A stretch of 64,000 nt of DNA from Bifidobacterium stellenboschense (lineage in GTDB: Bacteria; Actinomycetota; Actinomycetes; Actinomycetales; Bifidobacteriaceae): NCBI RefSeq assembly GCF_000741785.1, contig NZ_JGZP01000011.1:90585-154584 (forward strand). Reading direction: 5' to 3'. Shown here one piece after another: positions 52,604-59,927 of this stretch (position 1 is its first letter; the number at the start of each line of letters is the position of its first letter). Below the pieces are notes generated by a model. That model ran no database searches. It was given only the letters and a program-made list of their open reading frames with translations, and was not told the DNA's origin. Position numbers and translations under genes: made by a program.

Positions 52604-53713
52604 TCAGCGCAGTTTCGCGCCGCATTGCGTGCAGAATCGGCGGTTCGCGGGAATCCTGCCGCCGCATCGCGGGCAGACGACCTTTTCGGCGACGTTCCGC
52701 CGGTTCGCACGTTGCGGCGATGCCGTGGGCTGAGGCGACGCCGTCGGCTGCGAGACGGGCTGGGGCGCCGGAACCGTAGCGGAGAACACCTGCGAATCCG
52801 TCCGGAATCCGTTGCGCCCATCGGCCAGAAACCGTTGCACGATGTCCTCGACGATCCGGCGGTACTGGTCCCGCGACTGTCCTGGGGCGAAGCAGCTTCT
52901 CGGCACCGGCAGCGCGAACTGCACGATTCCCTCCCCGTCGCCGGCATCCGCCCATACGATGTGGTAGCCGCCATTGATGACGTGGTCGCCGCCGTACCGT
53001 GCGACGTAGGAGTCGCGATCGGTGATCTCCACCGGCATCGACATCACCGGCGACGGCAATCCCATCGATTCGAGACCCTGATCGCCGAACATGACCGTCT
53101 GCGCCGCGTCCCCCTCGCCGATCACGGTGGTGTAGCATCCGTATGAGCCGCGTTCCCAGCCTCCCATGGCGCAGAGGAAGCCTGCCGGCATCAGGTCGAT
53201 CACCGGATACTCCTCCACGCCTTCCACGTGTTGTACGAGCTGCCCGTAGCCCGGCACCTCCCATGGCGCGACGAGGCCTCCTGCGCGCATGATCTCGCAT
53301 GCGTCACGGTCGGCCATAACGGTCCTTGGACTGCTGAAATGCAGATCATGCTGCGAAAAGACGTCCGCGGCGCCTCGGCACAGGAATCTCAATGTCGCCT
53401 GCGGATCCTTGCTGGGCAGAATCATCAAAGCGGACCCCGCCGGACCATCGAACAGCATCCACGCCACTTCGGCGCTCCCGCTTGCCACGATGCCTTCGAC
53501 CATATACCTGCTCCGCGTCAGATCCTCCTCGATCAGCGAATCGACCAAGGGCAGCAACTGCGCGGATGTCAGAGTCGACGAGTAGTAGACCATGACCGTT
53601 CTCTGAGCATCCCTGATATGTCTACGCAGTCCGACCTTCGGATCGTCGTCGCTCGCCGGTTCAAGATAGTCGTAGACATCCACCGCGCGCTTTCCATCAG
53701 ACAATCCCACCAT
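52604..53713 (-). CDS. Zinc-ribbon-tagged protein, paralogue of 54536-55777
   Basis: The 369 residues comprise a soluble N-terminal region (VDVYDYLEPASDD, VMVYYSSTLTSAQLLPLVDSL, AWMLFDGPAGSALMILP), a conserved centre GLVAPWEVPGYGQL, a Pro/Thr linker and a C-terminal zinc ribbon (VCPRCGGRIPANRRFCTQCGAKLR). The protein at 54536-55777 shares the order and the landmarks (LLYWSLFEGPQGSAMM, VVAPWYVPGFE, terminal ribbon), so they are divergent paralogues. GGGAGGA lies 6 bases before the ATG at 53713; longer in-frame starts upstream lack a site. No membrane segment is seen. Confidence 0.7.
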   Translation of the reverse strand: MVGLSDGKRAVDVYDYLEPASDDDPKVGLRRHIRDAQRTVMVYYSSTLTSAQLLPLVDSLIEEDLTRSRYMVEGIVASGSAEVAWMLFDGPAGSALMILPSKDPQATLRFLCRGAADVFSQHDLHFSSPRTVMADRDACEIMRAGGLVAPWEVPGYGQLVQHVEGVEEYPVIDLMPAGFLCAMGGWERGSYGCYTTVIGEGDAAQTVMFGDQGLESMGLPSPVMSMPVEITDRDSYVARYGGDHVINGGYHIVWADAGDGEGIVQFALPVPRSCFAPGQSRDQYRRIVEDIVQRFLADGRNGFRTDSQVFSATVPAPQPVSQPTASPQPTASPQRANRRNVAEKVVCPRCGGRIPANRRFCTQCGAKLR

Positions 53714-53993
53714 GTCGGTTCCTCCCGTCGCCGACGCATGCCGGCCGTAGTCGTCCCGCATGCGTCCATGCATGCGTCTTCGAGAAGGGGATGGCGACTG
53801 CCATGAATGATTCCGATGATACCGCCTTTCGTCTCCGTTTGCGGCATCGACGCGACATGTCCCATGTCGAACACGGAACGAACGGCCTCATGGTGCTAGG
53901 GTGAAAGATACGTTCCGGCCATTCGGCCCCTCCTTTTTCCCTGGCACCGCGACGTCGCGGCGGCCGCATCACCCATCGGCGAAGGAGAGCATC

Positions 53994-54500
53994 ATGGCGA
54001 ACTACAGTCCCGACCTGTTCCACGCGGTCACCGCGTATCTCGATTCGCGGAATTTCACGTACGAGACGAACCCCGATACGGGCGTGATCACGTTGGAATG
54101 GAATTTCTCGCGGGCCACCTCCATCAAGAGGGCGCGCATCAACTTCGACATCACGTCCGAGGCGATCTGCGTCACCAACCAGCCGGAGGTCCCCGAAGGA
54201 TCGCTGTCGGTCGTCAGGCAGGTCCCCGTCGACGACACGGACCGTCTCGCGGACGCGATGATCTTCCTCACGGCGGCGAACTACAACCGCATCCACTTCG
54301 CGTTCCAGATGGATCCGACCACGGGGACGGTCAACAGCACCAGCAGCCTGTACTGCGGCGCGTACGTCCCGCCGGCCGAACTCATCGACCAGGTGTTCCG
54401 GCATGCGAACGACGCGTGGGAAATCAACGGCGACGAGTTCATCAACGTGCTGGAGCACCGCAAGGATCCGCTCGTCGCCGCCGCGGACGCGAACCGTTGA
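53994..54500 (+). CDS. YbjN-like protein
   Basis: The 168-residue protein has the alternating strand/helix pattern of the YbjN fold (AVTAYLDSRNFTYETNPDTGVITLEW, RARINFDITSEAICVTN, RLADAMIFLTAANYNRIHFAFQMDPTTGTV, YCGAYVPPAELIDQVFRHANDAW). This fold resembles type III secretion chaperones and is often found with stress-related genes. GAAGGAG lies 7 bases before the ATG at 53994. It precedes the zinc-ribbon protein gene by 35 bases, so they are probably cotranscribed. The family call is moderate. Confidence 0.6.
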   Translation: MANYSPDLFHAVTAYLDSRNFTYETNPDTGVITLEWNFSRATSIKRARINFDITSEAICVTNQPEVPEGSLSVVRQVPVDDTDRLADAMIFLTAANYNRIHFAFQMDPTTGTVNSTSSLYCGAYVPPAELIDQVFRHANDAWEINGDEFINVLEHRKDPLVAAADANR

Positions 54501-54535
54501 TTCCGTACATCGACCGCCAGGGAAAGGAAGACACC

Positions 54536-55777
54536 ATGGTCGATCTCAGCCTGTTCAACGACACAAGCAGCGCTCCGGTCACACGATTCGGAGGCCCGTT
54601 CGACGACAACGACATGACCAAAGGGGTGTATAACCTACTGTCCGCAGCACCGGGAATCATCTTTTATTCGCAGGCGCCGGCGGAGCAATTGCTCACCACG
54701 CTCGACGGCATATTCCCGGACCTCAACTTCAAATCTTCAAGACACTCCGACTCCGGCTGCCTGAACACGGATATGACCGGCGAACTCGCCGGCGAACTAT
54801 TGTACTGGAGTCTCTTCGAGGGCCCGCAGGGTTCCGCCATGATGTGCATCGCAGCCGGAGGCGAAGCGACGAAGTTGCTGCGCGTCGAATGTCTGCATGA
54901 AACGCTGATATGGTCGAAACGACATCCGGATTTCGCCATCGTCAACGCCCTGTTCGACAACGGCGTCGCAACCGTGGGAGCGGCCGCGGCGATCGGCATG
55001 GGCAGCGTGGTGGCGCCATGGTACGTGCCAGGTTTCGAACGTACGCATGAACCCACGACTCATAACGATTCGGCGAAGGACGGCTATGATCTGGGACTGA
55101 TGTCGCCGGAGCTCGTCCGTGAACTGACTTCATGGCGACAAGTCGGCTACGACATGTACCAGAAACCATACAACGCCGAGGGATTCGGCGACGTCAACCT
55201 GTTCGTAATCGGCGGCGTCGAACACGACGCCCCCGGCCCGAAACTCCTGTTCCCCCTCGATACCATGACGGAGCAGGAACTGACGGCCACGTGGAGCGGT
55301 GTGGAACGGTTCGGCCCATGCCGACCGTATCTGTTTTCCGGCATCGGAACGGTGATGTGCGATCTCGATCCACAGGCGACGGCGGAGCTGGTGGATGAAC
55401 GAGCCCGTGAGCTGTTGGACACCGTCCACCGATGGCTGCACCGCAATGACGGCGGCAACGACGACGCCACATCGGCGTCTCCCGTATCGACCGCATCGAC
55501 ATCCCAATCGGCATCCTCATCCGATTCCCACTCGCGTCGCCTGCATGACGCGCTCAAGGCGCGTCTCGACGCGACGCTGGGTCGTTCGCCGGCGAGCGCG
55601 GCGACCACGCCGAGCGCGAGCCCTGCCGCCGCCCCCGTTCCCATGCCATCGGCCCCATCCGCCCCGTCACCCGCCGCAGCCATGCCGCAGACCGGCAGAC
55701 GGTTCTGCACGAGCTGCGGCGCGCAGCTGCCGCCGAACGCGAAGTTCTGCGGCCAATGCGGCACGAAGGTCCGCTGA
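54536..55777 (+). CDS. Zinc-ribbon-tagged protein, paralogue of 52604-53713
   Basis: The 413 residues have a soluble N-terminal region (GVYNLLSAAPGIIFYSQAPAEQLLTTL, LLYWSLFEGPQGSAMMCIA), the shared centre SVVAPWYVPGFE, a ~110-residue Ser/Ala/Pro linker and a C-terminal zinc ribbon (FCTSCGAQLPPNAKFCGQCGTKVR). Its relation to the leftward gene at 52604-53713 suggests duplication with inversion around the YbjN-like gene. GGAAAGGAAG lies just before the ATG. It ends 25 bases before the convergent tubulin-like gene. No catalytic motif is seen. Confidence 0.7.
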   Translation: MVDLSLFNDTSSAPVTRFGGPFDDNDMTKGVYNLLSAAPGIIFYSQAPAEQLLTTLDGIFPDLNFKSSRHSDSGCLNTDMTGELAGELLYWSLFEGPQGSAMMCIAAGGEATKLLRVECLHETLIWSKRHPDFAIVNALFDNGVATVGAAAAIGMGSVVAPWYVPGFERTHEPTTHNDSAKDGYDLGLMSPELVRELTSWRQVGYDMYQKPYNAEGFGDVNLFVIGGVEHDAPGPKLLFPLDTMTEQELTATWSGVERFGPCRPYLFSGIGTVMCDLDPQATAELVDERARELLDTVHRWLHRNDGGNDDATSASPVSTASTSQSASSSDSHSRRLHDALKARLDATLGRSPASAATTPSASPAAAPVPMPSAPSAPSPAAAMPQTGRRFCTSCGAQLPPNAKFCGQCGTKVR

Positions 55778-55802
55778 GCCGGCCCATCCGCGGGAACCGG
55801 AC

Positions 55803-57659
55803 TCAGACGGCGACCGGCATGAACCGTGTGACACGGAGGCGGTCGGGCATGGAATCGACGCGGATGGTGACGCCCGGCATCGTGGCGGCGAGCTGTCGCG
55901 TAGTTTCCATGAGCGCCGGGTCGCCGGCCGGCAAGGTGACGACCGTCCGCCATCGCGCTTCGGAACCGACGCCGCGACCGTCATCGTCGCCGGAATCCTC
56001 CGCGACATCCACCGTGGCCTGTTCCATCAGCCCATGCAGGAGGTCGTCCGCCGCATCCTCGGCGGGACGGCTCTCCCATCCGTCGCCGGCGAGCAGATCC
56101 GTCACGGCCAAACCGACGATTCCGGGGAAACGGTTCCTCGCGAACCGGCAGAAGCGCCGGTACACCGTCAGTTCGTCGATGCTCGGCTTGCCCTCGTCGT
56201 CGCCTTCACCCCGGGCGAGCGCCCACAGCAGGTCGTGGGCGACGGCGGCATCGTCGACCGGCGTGCCGGCGACGATGCGTCGGGCCGCATCGTACGGCCA
56301 CGTCGAATCGAGTGTCCCTCTCTTGTCCAGGACCTCGGACCATTCGTGGACGTTCTTCCGATACTCCTTGAACGTCTGGGAAAGCTCACCCGCCGCCCCA
56401 AGGAACATGTCGGCGTCTCCGGGCAGCCGGACCTCGGGGAGAACGAAATCGCCGAGCTCTCCGAGATGGATGACCGTGGCCTCGCGATCCGGGCGATGGT
56501 CGGGGTCGATGCCGATCGTCTTCTGGAACCGCCGGTATTCCTCGGCGGGCATGCCCTTCCCCTCGCTCAGATCGTCCAACATGGCGACCGGCCGTTCCAG
56601 CAGATCCGAGAGCATCATCGAATACGGCAGCATCACGTCGGCGACCGTCATCACGTCCACGGCCGGATCATCGGCGCCCGCGTCGCTTCCGCCGCCGTCA
56701 TCCCGTATCAGCATGTCGATCAGGCAATCCGCCAGACGATCGTACGGCGCAGAGGGACGGAGCACCCGGCTCCATTCGTCGACGCCGCTCCGCACGACCA
56801 GATGGCACCGGTCGAACGGAGGCATCGTCGTATCCACGGCCAGCGAACCGCCTTCGGAGTACGCCTGCCGCCACGCCGTGTGACGGCCATCGTCGCGCAT
56901 GCGGTCGAGCATCTCCCACAGCGTCCGCTCCGCATCGACCCGGCACGCTCCCGCCTCGTGAAGATGCCTCACATCGGGCTCGTGCACGAGCAGGAACCCG
57001 TGCGATTCCACCCGCGGATACGCCTCCAGAGCCTTGCGGACCAGATGGCAGGCGTCCATCAGCACGCCCGAGCCGGTGCCCTCGTCGAGCCCGGCGACCA
57101 CGATCACCCTGATCGGCGTCGAGGCGTCGAGACCACGCATCGCCGAGGCGACGACCCGTTGCACATGCCGCACGAACCCCTCGGCCGCGAGAATCATGAG
57201 GAACCGGCCCATCCGACGGCTCCCGTCGGTGGACTCGTACGACAGACCGTCCAACCGGGCCGCCATGTCATCGAAGTCAAGCCAATCCCGGAACCGTGGG
57301 TCACGTTCGTAACGGGCGCGGTCATCGCGGAACCACTCGGGGAAGTACTCGCTGATCCCGATGTCCAAGTATTCGCTCCCCTCCGGGTCATCGGTGTCAT
57401 ATTCGCGCAAGGCCATGGGCGAGCTTGCACCGCCCTGCATGAACCAGTCGGCGGTGACGGCGAGGAACCGCGTGCGGTCGAACGGACCCGGAGAGCGGAA
57501 CCGCAGGAACATCTCCCGTTTGAGCGAACGCAACGCCCAGGTGCCCGCGTCCCCCAATCCGATGGCCAACGTCACGGAATCGTCGTGAACGTATTTCATC
57601 GTCCCGTCGAAAACGTCGAACACGCCTCCGCCGGACACATCCAGCGAGTCGAACGTCAT
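55803..57659 (-). CDS. Tubulin-like GTPase
   Basis: The 618-residue product matches the tubulin-like (Tubulin_2-type) family of bacteria: an N-terminal nucleotide motif AIGLGDAGTWALRSLKREM near residue 34, then IRVIVVAGLDEGTGSGVLMDACHLVRKAL near 190-215, with the GTGSG loop that binds GTP in tubulin/FtsZ. The remaining ~400 residues are helical and acidic, typical of this family but not of FtsZ. GGAAAGGAG is 9 bases before the ATG. Such proteins occur in actinobacteria beside vWA, Hsp70 or GTPase genes. Polymerisation is not shown by sequence. Confidence 0.75.
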   Translation of the reverse strand: MTFDSLDVSGGGVFDVFDGTMKYVHDDSVTLAIGLGDAGTWALRSLKREMFLRFRSPGPFDRTRFLAVTADWFMQGGASSPMALREYDTDDPEGSEYLDIGISEYFPEWFRDDRARYERDPRFRDWLDFDDMAARLDGLSYESTDGSRRMGRFLMILAAEGFVRHVQRVVASAMRGLDASTPIRVIVVAGLDEGTGSGVLMDACHLVRKALEAYPRVESHGFLLVHEPDVRHLHEAGACRVDAERTLWEMLDRMRDDGRHTAWRQAYSEGGSLAVDTTMPPFDRCHLVVRSGVDEWSRVLRPSAPYDRLADCLIDMLIRDDGGGSDAGADDPAVDVMTVADVMLPYSMMLSDLLERPVAMLDDLSEGKGMPAEEYRRFQKTIGIDPDHRPDREATVIHLGELGDFVLPEVRLPGDADMFLGAAGELSQTFKEYRKNVHEWSEVLDKRGTLDSTWPYDAARRIVAGTPVDDAAVAHDLLWALARGEGDDEGKPSIDELTVYRRFCRFARNRFPGIVGLAVTDLLAGDGWESRPAEDAADDLLHGLMEQATVDVAEDSGDDDGRGVGSEARWRTVVTLPAGDPALMETTRQLAATMPGVTIRVDSMPDRLRVTRFMPVAV

Positions 57660-57828
57660 TATCGCGGCTCCTTTCCGATCCCCGCGTCGCTCCGACGGCG
57701 GACCACTTGACGCAACGTGGCATACCGTGGCGCGACGTGCGTCATCGCAAGAAAACGGAGCGGCCCATTGGCCGGAAACACGCCAATCGTACCATCGTCC
57801 GGACCATGTGCGAACGCCCGCAGCCGCC

Positions 57829-57834
57829 TATACT
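57829..57834 (+). promoter_or_regulatory. -10 element before the 57872 gene
   Basis: TATACT lies about 37 bases ahead of the GTG start. No good -35 is seen at 17 bases. It would begin transcription of the three-gene zinc-ribbon set 57872-61949. Confidence 0.35.
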
Positions 57835-57871
57835 GGAATCCAGAGGAAAACTCGCGGAGGAGGGCGGATTC

Positions 57872-59155
57872 GTGATCTGTTCGAGATGTGGGGCGACGAT
57901 CGCAGCGGGCAACCGGTTCTGCACGGAGTGCGGCCAGCCGACGCAGCCGGTCGGCACGGACGCGGACGCCACGGTGGTCGACGGCGCGCGGAACCACTAC
58001 GTGCCCGCTCCATCGCCGACGGCGTCCACCGTCCCGAACGGGGACCGGTACGTCTATCCCGCGCCGCAGCCGGCCATGTCGCCGTCGCCGACGACCTTGT
58101 CGCAGCCGCAATCCTCGCAGCCGATCCGTCCGCCGATGCCGGCGGCGACCGTCGCGAAGCAGCCGTGGAGCAACGGCCAGAAGATGCTCGTCGCGATCGG
58201 TGCCGCCGTCGCCGCGATCCTGCTCGCCGTCGGCGTCGTCTTCGGCGTGTCGATGTACCGCGATGCCCATTCGTCGCCGGTGTCCACCGCGTCGTCCTCG
58301 TCGGACGGGACCGGCAGTACGTCCGGTTCCGGCTCCGGCTCCGGCGGGACGACGGACGCCTCGTGCGACTCCACGCCGGACATGCAGGTCGTGTCGGTGG
58401 AGCGCTCCGGCAACGACCTCGTCGTGACGATCCTCGTCACCTCCACGTGTTCGGACGGCTCGTCCACGCGCTTCGACGATCCGAAGGCGCGCATCACGCT
58501 CAAGGACGCCAGCGGCGAGACGATGGCGGACAACACGTTCGACTTCTCCGGCAAGCGCGCCCGCACGGTCACCGCGAGCGGCTCGAAGGTGAAGGTCACG
58601 TACACGCCGGACATGTGCAAGCGTTCCGTGACGGACATCGTCGACGAGGCGAACGACGACCCGTCCCTGCTCATCATCCGCTACATCTACCGCAACCGCG
58701 GCGGCGACTCGGACGATTCCGGCGACTCGACCGCCAACGACGCGGACACCGCGCCCTCCTCCACGTTGAAACGCTACGAGAACGCGGCGGGCCGCTACGC
58801 GATCAGCGTGCCGGACAACTTCCGCAAGACCGGCACCACGTCCGACGGCACCGGGTTCACGTTCGCCGGTTCGGGCGTGACGATCACCACGTGGCGCTCC
58901 GCCAACACGACCGGCTCCGCGGCGGGCGAGATGGCGCGGCTGGAGGCGGACGCAGGCGTACCGATCACCTACGACCTCAACGCGGACCCGTCGATCTACG
59001 TGAGCTACTACAAGGGCGGCTACGTGTACTACATCAAGGAGATCGTCTACGCGGACCACATCATCGGCGTGCAGCTCAAATACTCCGACGAGCATCGCGA
59101 CGTGCGCGACCCGTTGACCGAGAAGATCCCGCCCACGCTCGAGGATCTCGGCTGA
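57872..59155 (+). CDS. Zinc-ribbon membrane protein, paralogue of 30771-32066
   Basis: A GTG start was chosen: GGAGGAGG lies a few bases before it and the protein then starts directly with the ribbon ICSRCGATIAAGNRFCTECG. The 427 residues continue with a Pro/Thr linker, one TM near residue 112 (MLVAIGAAVAAILLAVGVVFGVSMY) and a Ser/Gly-rich stalk. The shared block PDMQVVSVERSGNDLVVTILVT (an Ig-like DUF4352-type fold) follows, with TFDFSG and a C-terminal domain (YAISVPDNFRKTGTTSDGTGFTF, YYIKEIVYADHIIGVQL). The C-terminal domain differs from that of the paralogue. Confidence 0.75.
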   Translation: MICSRCGATIAAGNRFCTECGQPTQPVGTDADATVVDGARNHYVPAPSPTASTVPNGDRYVYPAPQPAMSPSPTTLSQPQSSQPIRPPMPAATVAKQPWSNGQKMLVAIGAAVAAILLAVGVVFGVSMYRDAHSSPVSTASSSSDGTGSTSGSGSGSGGTTDASCDSTPDMQVVSVERSGNDLVVTILVTSTCSDGSSTRFDDPKARITLKDASGETMADNTFDFSGKRARTVTASGSKVKVTYTPDMCKRSVTDIVDEANDDPSLLIIRYIYRNRGGDSDDSGDSTANDADTAPSSTLKRYENAAGRYAISVPDNFRKTGTTSDGTGFTFAGSGVTITTWRSANTTGSAAGEMARLEADAGVPITYDLNADPSIYVSYYKGGYVYYIKEIVYADHIIGVQLKYSDEHRDVRDPLTEKIPPTLEDLG

Positions 59156-59234
59156 GATCTCGTATCCCGACCGGCCTGATGCGCGACATATCCGTTCCGA
59201 CAGTACATCCCGGAGCATCCACGACGAAGGAGGA

Positions 59235-59900
59235 ATGATGACGGACGATGACGGCAAGCCGGTGCGCGGCGTCAACACCATCCGCGAGGAGCTCGACAAG
59301 GCGCGTGGCGAGAACACGTACAAAAGCGCGTTCGCCGCGCTCGGCGCGGCCATCGTGGGCACGGTGCTGTCATACGTGGGATACGAGTATGCGAACACGG
59401 TCTACGTGTGGCTGTGGATCGGAACCGGCGCCGCATGGCTCGCCGGTATCGGCATGCTCGTCTTCGGCAAAAGCATGGAGGACGACCGCCACAAGAAGAT
59501 CGCCGAACTCGAAGCGGAACTCGCCAAGGCGACCGCGGCGCGCGACGGGGACCGCTCGCGATCGAACGGTCCTGCCACTGCCGAAACGCCGTCTCCGGCT
59601 GGGCCGAAGTCCACCTCCACGGCATCGCCGATACGACCTCCCGCACCGGTACCGCTGCCGGAACCTGCCGCATCCCCACGTGCGGACGCCGCTCCGGCGC
59701 CTCTGCCGGGCTGGACGCCGCAGGCCGCACGGACGAAGACCGCACCGTTGCCGCCCTCCACGCCCACCACGCCCACCGCCGCGACGCACGGCCCGTCGCC
59801 GACGACCCCAGCGCATGATCGCAAATTCTGCGGCCAATGCGGCGCGCAACTGCAACACGACATGACGTTCTGCACGCGGTGCGGCGCACGCGTCGCCTGA
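59235..59900 (+). CDS. Membrane protein with C-terminal zinc ribbon
   Basis: The 221 residues hold two TM helices at about 28-75 (SAFAALGAAIVGTVLSYVGY and YVWLWIGTGAAWLAGIGMLVF), a short coiled coil (DDRHKKIAELEAELAKATAAR), a Pro/Thr/Ala linker and a final ribbon (FCGQCGAQLQHDMTFCTRCGARVA). AAGGAGGA precedes two consecutive ATG codons; the second, at 59238, has the better spacing. It is followed after 27 bases by another ribbon-tagged membrane protein. The function is unknown. Confidence 0.7.
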   Translation: MMTDDDGKPVRGVNTIREELDKARGENTYKSAFAALGAAIVGTVLSYVGYEYANTVYVWLWIGTGAAWLAGIGMLVFGKSMEDDRHKKIAELEAELAKATAARDGDRSRSNGPATAETPSPAGPKSTSTASPIRPPAPVPLPEPAASPRADAAPAPLPGWTPQAARTKTAPLPPSTPTTPTAATHGPSPTTPAHDRKFCGQCGAQLQHDMTFCTRCGARVA

Positions 59901-59927
59901 TCGACGCGAACAGCAAAGGAGTTCATC

